This document shows positions 22,078 to 31,945 of a stretch of 64,000 nt of DNA, piece after piece. The translations under genes were made by a program, and so were the position numbers. The stretch lies in assembly GCA_020809705.1 (NCBI GenBank), contig CP085825.1, forward strand, positions 3,782,001 to 3,846,000, given 5' to 3'. The notes under the pieces were generated by a model, which ran no database searches, had not been told where the DNA came from, and saw only the letters and a program-made list of their open reading frames with translations. Positions within the stretch are counted from its first letter, which is position 1. The number at the start of each line of letters is the position of its first letter. This DNA is from Calonectria ilicicola (lineage: Eukaryota; Ascomycota; Sordariomycetes; Hypocreales; Nectriaceae).

Positions 22078-24387
22078 TCATTCAACTCGAGACCCCAGCC
22101 TGCCAAAGGAGCAGGGGCCAATGTTAGCACCCTGTAACCTTGGTTACCTGCTGAAGTTGATAACGGCGAGCTGTGGCCAAAGTCAGCACTCAATACCATA
22201 TCCGTGTGAATTTGACAACATACCCTACTATTAGAGCCGTATACCAATTTTCGTCCCTCCGCATCCCAGCACAAGCAGTGTTCATCCTCTTCTTCAGATT
22301 CCGCATTTGCTCTTGGGCTTTGCCATCCCAAGTGTGACGGCCGATTCCAGCTCGCTCGAGGAACGGTATGATTTCCAACTTTCCAAATTAACACCTGCGT
22401 CGCTGTGGCTCCTGCGATAAATGCGCCATCGGGTGTAAATGCGAGTCGAACGATTGGCGAATCCATCGTCAAGAAACATTTGGGTTTGCTGTCCAACGAC
22501 CGTACATTCCAGATCAAAATAGCGCAATCCTCTCCTCCGGTGGCAATCAACCGCTCGTCATTGTCCACTGGCTGATTGTCCGGCAGTGGTTGCCATTGCA
22601 TCGCTGTAATTGCTCCTTGGTGAGCCGATATCGATTTTCTCTGGCCGGATTCGTCCCACAACTGTCAATCGTTAGCACTGTCAATTTCATCACAAAACCC
22701 CGATCCGATTGCAACATACGTCAAGTGTGCCCTTCTCACTCGATGTGGCAGCCAGTTTGGATCGCCAATCAAATAACACTTCTCTAAAGCTGTCATCGTC
22801 CTTGGTCTCGAATTTCCTTGTGAGATCTATTGATGTTTCGTTGCACTGTAAACATAAAAATAGATCACCTCCTGTCAACAAGAATTCGTGGTCGTTCGTC
22901 CAAGACGCATCCAGGGGAGTGGTGCCAATGTCGTGGCCAGAAAGGAAGTAGCTTAAAGGTTTTCCAGCCGGGGAAATATACACGGTTACGAGAGCACCTC
23001 CTTTTTCGGGAGAAATGGCTAGAAGGGCGGTGTTGCTGGGATTCCAGGAGAGCTTGATCACGGGGGGCTCAGACACCTCCATGGTCTGTACGTGGGTACC
23101 ATCAGCCGACCAAACATTGATGGCAGCCTGATTCTTGGAGTCTGTAGCCACGGCAATCGAAGAGCCGTCCGGAGTCCAAGACAGAGCCGTAACAGTGGTG
23201 TCGCGAGGCGCATCTGGATCAAGGAGGGAGTGGGCGTGGGGTGACACGTGATCTTGGCCGGGCTCGGGGGGTGTGGCACGCGAGATGGTCCAAACACGGG
23301 CTAGCGCATCGGTTCCAGCAGCCGCCAGGATGGATGGGTCTCGGGGGTTCCACTCGCACTGCAAAAGGATGGGAGCGTTGTCAGGACCAGCGGGTACGGG
23401 AGACGGTGTTGTGTCGGGTCTGCGGACAAGCGCGTGGTCGTCGTCCATGAGGCGAATAAAGGTGGTATCGGGAGCCAGCTCCTCGACCTTGTCGACCTGC
23501 GTGCCCTGCTCCGGGCCATCAGTGCGCACAATCGGGGGCGGCGCGGTTTCGCCCTCCAGAGGTGACGGATAGGCGTGGTTGTCAGGTTGGTTGTCAACAT
23601 CCATGGGGGTTGTCGTGGGCGCAGCTGCATCGGCGCCGTTTTCGTAGCCATTGCTGAGGCGCGGCCGCTTGGCCGGCGATCCATTTGATAATTGCTGGGG
23701 CGCTCGTTTGCGCGATACTTCAGGTTCCTCCTCCCCCTCTGCGTCTTCGTCTTCCTCCATCTTGGCTGGCGGGTGGGATTCAAGAGGGCCAAAGATGCCG
23801 AACTGCAGCTCCTCGGCTGCAGCCGCTGGATCCTGAGGCACCTGCACACCCCAAAACGGTCAGCCTGGCCAAATTCACCACCAAATTGTGTCCCATCAGA
23901 ACGGATCACGTTGGAGACGTGTACCAAACGAGGCTGGCACAAGAAATAAACTGAGGTGCGCTTTCTTACCTGGTTGCGTGCATGCTCGCGCTCAAGACCG
24001 TAGTACAGCAGGCCGCGGTTAATGACAGAGACCAATGCGTGGCTCTTTACATGGCGTGCAAAGGGAAAGTCCCGATGGGGCGCCTTGACGTGCCATTCCT
24101 TTTGGAATTTGGCTGCCGTCTCTCGGTAGTCTGCAGTTGAATCAAGGTTAGATGCGTCGCCACGGGCGCGCGGAATACCCAAGTGTTACATACTGGCTTC
24201 AAGCAAATATCTAAAGTTGGGCAAACAAAGGCCACGGTCAGCGCAAACACGAGGAAAGGATGAGACCCAAAGGTGCACGACGCCAGCTGGGGGTGGGCGG
24301 CAGCAATCGGAGCCCAGGGGGGGACGTCACGAACCTCCAAACGAGAAAGTTGACTCTGTCCGAGTCGAGGAATTCCTTAGCGACCAT
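22078..24387 (-). CDS. LisH/WD40-repeat protein, TBL1/Ebi/Sif2-like corepressor subunit
   Basis: Seven exons: 24387-24335, 24210-24194, 24130-23970, 23841-22720, 22661-22224, 22170-22148 and 22099-22078. The total is 611 residues with all phases consistent. The N terminus is a LisH dimerisation motif (DSDRVNFLVWRYLLEANYRE, then TAAKFQKEW), followed by HVKSHALVSVINRGLLYYGL, a signature of TBL1/Sif2 proteins. An acidic, Pro-rich linker with a basic cluster (SKRKRAPQ-type, probable nuclear signal) follows. Then comes a WD40 beta-propeller to the end, for example CEWNPRDPSILAAAGTDALA and LIATGGEDCAILIWNV. TBL1/Sif2 proteins act as scaffolds in SMRT/NCoR or Set3 histone-deacetylase complexes in the nucleus; that role is inferred here. 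Exons of 17 and 23 nt are unusually short, and the first donor is GTTCGT rather than GTRNGT. The C terminus SRLAVINFSRLGSRVE depends on correct use of the two last short exons. Confidence 0.9.
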
Positions 24388-27300
24388 GGTGCCGAGAACG
24401 CCGCAGCTGGCGGCAGCGTCGCGGGGGGGAAAGGTCGCGGCAGATGAGGCGTAAGTCGCAGAAGCGGTCAAAGGGCTCGTCGAGGTCAGCCCAGGTCGTG
24501 ATGGGCGCTGGTCGTCAAGATTTGCGTTGTCGAAGGGAAGGTGAGTGAAGATTCAAAAGAGAGATGAAATTCAAGGTCGGGGGTGGTGCTAAGTCGGTAC
24601 GTACCCCCGGTCGCTTTTCGACCTGCCCCCGTTCTGTCCGTTTTGCCTCTGGCTCCTACTCACTGCCTTCTGGCAGACGGCGGCACCACTTTGGGAACCG
24701 GGGACCAGGGTGGTGTGTGACCTCGCAAGGGACGGCCACCAAGAAGTAGGTCCTGTACGATTGTGGGCGGTACGTACCTCGGTGCCTTGACTGGAAGGGT
24801 GCACGCAAGGCAAAGAAGCAAGCAATCATCGAGTGTCTGGGTATGGCTGGGGGCCGGAGCTACATACAACAAGCGTACGGGCAGGAGGTTGCTGTGGGGC
24901 TGACGGGGAGAGCACTAATGGGAATGGAGGACGCTAATGGGGGCATGGAATTTCTAGCCCCAAGTACGATGTACCATTATGGTACGGACGGTCCGGGCAG
25001 TGCGTAGGGCCTTGACGGGAATTCAAGGTACCAATACAGGGCCATTCGGCCTGCAAGACTTGTGGGCGGGCGAGACTGGCACTAGCGGGGACTCAAGGTC
25101 AAACAAAACCAGGGCCAAGGACGGATCATGGATCTCAGACTCGGCGGGAGATGGTGACAGAATGCTTTTTTTTCTCTGGTGCGGCACCCCCCCCAAGGCT
25201 GCTGCTACTTCTTCTCCACCACCCATCAGGTTGGCATCGCCAGAGAAGCGTGCGAGGCTCGACCCAAGGTCACGGCAGCCGTCAGGTTCCCCGGGGGAAA
25301 CACACAGTCATTTTCCAGGGTACGTGCTTCTCGTCACCATTGAATTTCATCCACCTTTGTGTACCCCAGCGGACAGGCCAGGTACCAGTACCTTGGGGAC
25401 TGGGGCCAGCCAACCAATCGAGGGGTCGGCCGAGTCTCGTGGACTGTGGAGTGGAGGCTCGAACAGGCAGGGGTGTTTGGGTTCCATGGGATGTGGATGG
25501 GCATTTTGAAGACGAGATTCCCTGTCGTTGTTTTTCATCAGCCCAGTCCTGCCAGGCCTGTCATGCTTGCCAGACAAGGACCGCAGGCGCACACCACCCT
25601 CCAGCCTGTCCCGCACATCTTTAAAACGGTGCGGTACGTACGTACAGTGATGCAGGCATGCCCCCTGCAACCTGCGACTGTCGAGTCCTTGCCTGCGCTG
25701 CCCGCCTGCCTGGCCCTCGCCCACCAACGCAGGCTATCTGCCCGTCGTTGGGTGTTCCTAGCATCAGCGGTTCAGCGTCAAGGTTTGAAGATCCCCTGCT
25801 TCCGGTTGCAGGGGGAAGGTGGAAGGCGAGCCGAGAGGGGAATCCACAAGGGCTCCCTCCTGACGCCTTGATTTTCTTCGACGTTGGCGACAAGCCGACT
25901 TTCTGCCCATCGAGGGGGCATGCAAGCCCGCCGCTCGCGTCGTCCCTCCAGCAAGCCCAACTTAGCCGAGCCATGGCCACGAACGCGCGAGATGCGATGT
26001 GGTCGGTCCCGCTATCGTCTGTTGTTTTGTGCTGTGCTGTGGTGGCCATCCACGTCCAACGGGCTGCACATTCGTGCATGAGGCATCATTCTGGGCAGGC
26101 CAATCAGATGTACGCGGAAACATTAGTAAGGCCAGCAAGACCCACGCCCTCCCACACCCTTCGGGCTGGTGCAGTCACCTCTCTCCCAGAATCTGAGACG
26201 GATGCAGATCGGCTGCTAAATGGGGGAGCTCATCCATGTCTTCGAGGTATCGGTACTTCAACATGTGTCAGGTTCCGGCCCCAGCCCATCCTCCCCTGTT
26301 GTGCTCAGTTTGTTCATGGTTGAGGTCAAGGTCACAATGAGCTGCATACCGAGCCACAAACGTGAGCATCTTCTCGTTTGCTTCTAGATGACGTTGTGGC
26401 CAAAGAGGCGACGCCAGCGACACGTCTATCCGGCCTGCAGCTCGCGCCCAGAAAGGGAAGCGATTATTTTGAGGGCCAACGCGAGAGTCAAAACCTTGGC
26501 CCAAAAATACTGCTGCACGGAGACACCAAGCGCGAGCCACGGCCCACCAAACTACGGCACTGCCCCGGTATGCCTGGGATGCCGCCAGACGGATGCCACT
26601 GCATGGGTCCATCTCATCCGCTCTGCGTTACTTGACACATTCAACTTGCTGGGCGCTGTTGGCGTCCTGTTAGCCACAGCTCTCGTGCGGGCACCAAAAC
26701 CCTCCCCAACCGCTAGCAACCGCCACTCTCTCAAACAGAAAACACGATCCAATCCAATGGTCCACAGCCTTCAGTCCAATCCATGCTTGTCATGGTCTGT
26801 TCCCCCCCGTTCCTTCTCTGCACATGGCCCCGCCGAACCGCACCATCATCTCCCAGAAGCAAGCAAGGTGGCAATGCTGCCCTCCATCGATACCAAATCT
26901 CCGACTTCCCCTCCGCGCTTCTGGGGCATATTAGCACCCACCAGCCCTTGACCTTTCCAGCATCAAATCGAGCATCATTTCTAGATCCGTGAATCGGTGG
27001 TTGTGAAGAGGCTGTTGCAGCCCTGCGCCCAGCGGGCTTCATCTGGTCATTACGTGGCAATCCTTTAGCTCGGCCAAAGGGGCCGCCAAGCAACCCACGC
27101 GGGTTAGCAGTGGGCGGCGCCCTGGACCCGGGCCTTTAAGAGTCCCGCGGCGTCGAGATACGCGTGCTGGGGTTTCTTTTAAGCGCAGGGATCACGTCCC
27201 TCCATGTGTCGATGTGATGGAGCTGTGTCGAGCACCCTTTCGCGTTGCTGTAAGGCCATCGTACGGATAGAGCATCTGTAAGACGCTCCACCATCCGGGA

Positions 27301-28405
27301 AATCCCCTTCCCCCCTCCTCAGGCAGAGCAGCCAGCCTGGCTTCCTCTCGGCGATTTTCTCCCGCGCAACTGAAAGATATGAGGACCTGTCGTCATTGGT
27401 GGTACAGGGATTATGATGGTGTCCGTGCAGGCTTTTGATTGTGGGCGCGTCTTTTGAGACAAAATTGCTGGAACGAAAATGCTGTTCGCCGCCTTCTGCG
27501 CACATTGACATCCGCTCTTGTGCTGGTAATGATATTGAATAGCGTTGCAGTGCATTCAGTCGTGTCGCTAGATCAAGAATCCCCAACCCTTTTGAGCATA
27601 TTCGCTGACCCGATCGAGATACGAGCACTGCAAACGCATCTCTTGGGACATGATGCCTCCAATCCTCACGTGATTATTGATTGAGGGCTGCGTCCATGTT
27701 CGGATGGAGCAGTGAGGACCCTAGTCCAAAAAGAGACCAATCACCCAGGGGTAGGCCACAGCATTCCCGAGGCTATTACCTACCAGAAGTTGAATTCATT
27801 CATCAGGGCCTGCTCACGACGTGGGATCGTTGATCCTGAAAGTCGTCGTCCCTGCACCCATTATCAATCACGTCGTTCAGCGCCCTGTGATTTCGGGGTG
27901 CCGTTGGCCTCCGAGCTCGCGCATACTCCCCTTCTTGTGTCTCGCGTCCCAGGTCAATCAACTTCAGCGAGACCCAGGATTGAGGCTGGTGTGGGTGGCT
28001 TGCTTGCCGTGCTTCACCCTGCACGACATTCCACCTCGGGTGCCCCACTTGCTCATCATCAAATTGAGGACTCAGAACCCACTCAGCCAATCAGTTTCTC
28101 CCATGCACTCAGTTCACCTGGGAGGGTTTTAGAGGCTTTCCTAGAGACCAAGTGCAGATGAGTTGTCTCTTGGTTGTTGGGACAGGGTGTCAACCTGCCG
28201 AATCTTCACCGACTTGTCACCATCCACCACATTCCCCATCCAAACATAGGCCGCGAAATACGAGCTGAATCACCTAATAATTTCGGTACTCAATCTCTTG
28301 CCCGAAAAGGTCTCCTCCTGTAAACTATTCATACTGGGGGGCCAGTCGTCCCTTGGTTCATGGTCTCCCTCCATTTCAGTGATGGTTTATTTTTATCCAC
28401 AAACC
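24388..28405. other. 4-kb spacer upstream of the LisH/WD40 gene
   Basis: GC-rich. It holds an excess of GGTAC/GTACGTAC sites between about 24594 and 25640 (see findings). No exon with family resemblance is seen despite several long overlapping open frames (for example 25658-26323 plus), which have no start context, splice logic or protein-like composition. No RNA gene is recognised. Confidence 0.55.
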
Positions 28406-28842
28406 TCACCCTCGCGCAAGTCGTTCCATCTCGAGAGCCATCCACTCAACTGATTTTCGAGTCCACTCACGAGCACGAGCTCCCGGGCTCGGCGGGTCCG
28501 GAAACTTAAGCACGACCGCCCAGTTGCCCAATCGGTCATAAAACTGAAACGCCATTACATCCCGAGCGCTTGGTTTGATACCTTCACGGTTCACTGCAGC
28601 GCGAAAACCGATCTTTCTCGCAAATAAAAAACCTGCTTGGGGGTCCTGGTGCAACTATGCGGTATTGACTCGCGCCGATCGGAGATGCGTCTCAAACGCG
28701 TGACTTACAGTTTGGAGCGCGCGTCAACTATCAAATCACTAGCCAACTCAGTGCTGTGGTACAGTCCCGCTGCAAGATCCAAGGCAAGACTCGGCAGGTC
28801 AAAACGTGCATTGTTTGTGCATGATGTTGCTGCAATGCGCAT
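28406..28842 (-). CDS. Probable small unnamed fungal gene (about 115-125 aa), exon junction uncertain
   Basis: The first exon starts at the ATG at 28842 (MRIAATSCTNNARFDL, then PSLALDLAAGLYHSTELASD) and ends at a strong GTAAGT donor (28709). The second block, 28654-28406, reads PQAGFLFARKIGFRAAVNRE, then SARDVMAFQFYDRLGNWAVV and LKFPDPPSPG, and ends WTRKSVEWMALEMERLARG. Helical, soluble composition; no signal peptide. The sequence resembles short hypothetical proteins of ascomycetes with a FRAAV...YDGLGNWAV..KFPDPP pattern that I cannot name. Donor phase (2) and the obvious acceptor (CATAG at 28655-28659) do not agree by one frame. So either a rarer acceptor is used (for example GCGAG just before AAGATC), or the gene has a frameshift. 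Function is unknown. Confidence 0.5.
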
Positions 28843-29765
28843 TCCTGACTAAAACTCAGACACAAAATCCAGATCCCAGATCTCTGCTGCTTTTGTTGAA
28901 TCCATGCATGTTTTAGTTGATGAGCTCCTCCATTCTCGACGAAAAGTTTTCTTCTTTTTTTTTTTTCTTTCTGCCTGTCTTGATGTTTCGTTTCATGGTA
29001 TGCTACCCAAGGTACAGAGAGTGGCCAAAAGAATTGACGGGCGATGGCCACGTCTCCACAGTCAGGATACCCCTTACATAGCTAATCTATGCGAGCCCAA
29101 CACCCTCCAAGCCACCAATTCCCCCTGGCAGATCATTTTTGGAACAGCCCACAAGCGTTTTAAAAACCTATCCCAGGGCGTTGCTCGGGAATTTGTAGTA
29201 CATTGCGCCAGCCGTTAGATCACCAGTCACTACGCGAAGTTACCGCCACCACGCCGAAATCCAACTTCGTCTAGCTGAATTAGCGTTTGAGATGACCGAC
29301 ACGGTACATAACAGCAATAGCAGTCCCAGATAAATGGCCCCTGTTGGTGCCTGTTTCACGAGCTTAAATGCTAGAGGGTAGTTTGAGTCCCTGAAATGCT
29401 GGAAGGTGGCGCTTGGACGTAAGGGCTTGAAGGGGGCAGGTTGATTCCCGTTGGTGCCTCAGGCCCCGCAAAAGCGCGTGAGGCTACAGAGGACAGACAA
29501 CGTGCCTCAGAGGCATCAAGGGGGACAGAGAAGAGCGCAGTTTCCCAACACCAACGTCAACTTTGATTTCGACGGCCTTCCCATGACAATATTAGACCCG
29601 AGCCGTTTATGACGCCCCCCGCCGACTAATCGAGCCGCACATTTACGATATTCGTGCCAAACGTCTTAGCCCACGTCATCATCGCTTGCCCGATAGTTGC
29701 GCTCCCGTCCAAGCTCCTGTCCGATCAACCCACATTTGATTCCATACCGAAAACAGCTTGCCACT
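28843..29765. other. Divergent spacer between the small 28.4-kb gene and the TMEM115-like gene
   Basis: About 920 bp between two divergent starts. It includes an 11-nt-plus T run near 28950-28965 and the promoter of the plus-strand gene at 29766. No other gene is seen. Confidence 0.55.
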
Positions 29766-30903
29766 ATGCCGCCGCGTTTAAACATCCCGCCGGTTACTCG
29801 AATTCTCCTCATCGGGTTGCTTGCCCAGTCTCTCCTCAGCGCCGCTATCCGCTACCGCCAATGGAGCGAGAACACACACATCGTGATCCCGTACTTGACG
29901 TTGGTGCCACAGCTCTCCATCATCTACCCATGGACCTTCCTCACGTCTACTTTTGTTGAGAGCAACATATTCACTCTTGCCATCGCTGGCGCCACGTTGT
30001 ATCATGGCGGCCGTTATCTTGAGAGAGCTTGGTCGTCTGCCGAGCTGGCCAAGTTTCTTGCCCTTGTGTCGGTGGTTCCTAACTTCCTGACGCTTTGCGT
30101 CATGGTACTCTTTTTTACGTTGACACGCAACGAGAGCTGGACGTATGCGTTTTCCCATCTACATATACAGTCATGAGAATGCCTACTAACGCGAACTTGT
30201 CAGTCTCACCGTTATCTCCGGAACGATCCCTGTGCAGATCTCCTTCCTCGTCGCCTTCAGTCAGCTTGTCCCAGCTCACACAGTCACACTCTTCCGCGGA
30301 ATCTTGTCTCTAAGGGTACCCCGGTTTCCACTGCTGTATATTGGCCTGGTCTTTCTGCTCTCGCTCACCCCTCTTCTCACACGAGCTGCCCTCTGGCTTG
30401 CGATATTCGGTTTTCTCACTAGTTGGACTTATCTTCGATTTTACAAGATTGTCTTTCCCGATCTCGATTCATCTCAATCAACCTCTCTCCGCGGAGATGC
30501 GAGCGAGACATTTGCATTTGCCGAGTTCTTCCCAGGTCCTGCAAAACCATTTGTCGCCGCACTGTCTGAACAGATATTTAGTGTCCTGGTAGCCATGCGA
30601 GTGTGCACTCCCTTCTCCCAAGCCGACATGTCACGCAACGATAATATGATTCACCGAGGTGCCCCGGGAGGAGCTCGTGCAGAGGCGGAAAGAAGGAGGG
30701 CCATTGCCCTGAGGGCCTTGGATCAGCGCTTACATGCCGCAACCGCATCGCGGGTGCCTTCGCAGTCTCCAGGCCAACCAAGCGGTCCAACAGTACAAGC
30801 TCAGCCTCAACCAGCTACGCAAACCGCAATGACGTCGCAGCCGACTCCGATGCTGGGTGAAACCAAATTTGAGCCTGACCAAGACGATTCAGGAAAGAGT
30901 TGA
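29766..30903 (+). CDS. TMEM115-like (DUF1751) multi-pass Golgi/ER membrane protein
   Basis: Two exons, 29766-30142 and 30204-30903, separated by a 61-nt intron (GTATGC...TTGTCAG), 358 residues. It begins MPPRLNIPPVTRILL and has about six hydrophobic helices: residues near 10-30, 45-75, 90-120, 125-145 and two between about 160 and 210. These are followed by a hydrophilic C-terminal tail rich in Pro, Gln and Ser. Motifs such as VPQLSIIYPWTFLTSTFVE and LYHGGRYLERAW are typical of the TMEM115/DUF1751 family, rhomboid-fold proteins lacking the catalytic Ser-His pair. The human member sits in the Golgi and affects retrograde transport; the same is only inferred here. The start was chosen as the first ATG after the preceding stop and leads directly into the first helix. 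Confidence 0.9.
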
Positions 30904-31398
30904 AGCAATTGCATAACTTAGCGTAGAGCATAGGCGGAAGGTCAGAATTTGAAGTGTCTAGTGTACGATTTGCTAATACCCCGGAGGAAACGGATTCGTC
31001 GAGGCTTTGCCAATGATTGGCTAAAGAGGAAAGGAAAGGCGAGATTTCTGCGCCAGCGATGATTTTCTAGAGAAGCAACTCATTGATGCAGATTACTAGG
31101 TGGTTCTAAGGTGTCCAGGGTGTTGATTTATGTCTCCGTATTTGCGCTATCGACATGAACCCGAGGTATCCCTACGACATGATCGAGCAGGAGAATATAC
31201 AAAGAGATATCACCAAAAACAACTACGCAGTTTAGTCTCAAGGCCGCAAGTGAATGGATGAATAGTAACCGAGCCAGCGCTGGGTCCTTACGAACGACTC
31301 GATCAACCGACAACAAAATAAGGAGGAAGAAAAAGAATAAGGACCAAAGAGCAAAAAGAGAAAGCCTCGCAAATGCTCGCAATCGTATATATAGGAAC
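30904..31398. other. Spacer between TMEM115-like gene and tRNA-Lys
   Basis: About 500 bp containing the 3' end of the TMEM115-like transcript and the 3' flank of the tRNA gene. The short ATATATA stretch just before the tRNA end is the only notable feature. Confidence 0.5.
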
Positions 31399-31481
31399 AG
31401 CCCGATGCGGGGGTCGAACCCGCAACCTTGAGATCGCGTACTCGTAAGAGTCTCACGCTCTACCGATTGAGCTAACCGGGC
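31399..31481 (-). tRNA. tRNA-Lys (anticodon CTT) with a 10-nt intron
   Basis: The minus strand folds as a full cloverleaf. The acceptor stem GCCCGGT pairs with ATCGGGC, the D-arm holds TAGCTCAATCGGTAGAGC, the anticodon stem TGAGA pairs with TCTCA, and the T-arm reads GCGGGTTCGACCCCCGC. The loop CTCTTA is interrupted right after position 37 by CGAGTACGCG. Removing that gives the normal seven-base loop CTCTTAA with anticodon CTT (Lys, codon AAG). The internal A and B boxes are intact. Discriminator base is T on the sense strand (position 31399). Confidence 0.95.
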
Positions 31482-31945
31482 GTGGCTCTGATTGGTTGGC
31501 GTACGATGGGAAAGTCACTGCTTGTCAAGCTCTCTTGGTTTCTGGTCTGGCGAAATGAATCTAGTAGGATAAAAACTTGGCTCAAGACCGTGTATCATCT
31601 GCTGTTTACGGCATCGAGTGCTGGTCAATGACCACAGGGCCATTTGGCTCCTCTAGCTGATTTAACAGCTGAGGCTTCACAAACAGAAACACGATGTGCT
31701 ATGCGGGAAACGAAGCCCAAATTGATTAATTCTTGTTTTCGTCATGACTTGGCATCTCTAGATTAGAACTATATAATTATTCCGCATAGGCTAAGAGCCA
31801 GACGCAGTTCCTTGGCGCATTACTCTAAAAATAAATATCCTCCGCCGCATTCTTCGTTATAGTATAACCCCAGCTCGCAGAGGGGTTCATGGTTGTTCCC
31901 AGGACTGCATGTATCCCATTGGGATGAGTCTTCCTTTAACATCTA
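31482..31945. other. Spacer between tRNA-Lys and the seven-helix membrane protein gene
   Basis: About 460 bp: the 5' flank of the tRNA gene and the 3' untranslated region of the minus-strand membrane protein gene. No gene is visible. Confidence 0.5.

Noticed and set aside
22709..24471. Frames antisense to, or in other registers of, the LisH/WD40 gene
   Set aside because: The spliced minus-strand protein explains the region; in the other registers the LisH and WD40 motifs are lost.
25658..26323. 221-codon plus-strand frame in the 4-kb spacer
   Set aside because: The frame is Arg/Pro/Ala-rich with no domain, and both strands are open at once in this GC-rich stretch. No promoter or splice logic.
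24500..30000. Secondary-metabolite or effector cluster in the long spacers
   Set aside because: No polyketide synthase, NRPS, P450, transporter or Cys-rich secreted-protein exon was recognised in any of the gene-poor stretches.
29766..30903. Active rhomboid protease
   Set aside because: The fold family is rhomboid-like but no GxSG Ser or partner His motif is visible; the sequence fits the non-catalytic TMEM115/DUF1751 group.
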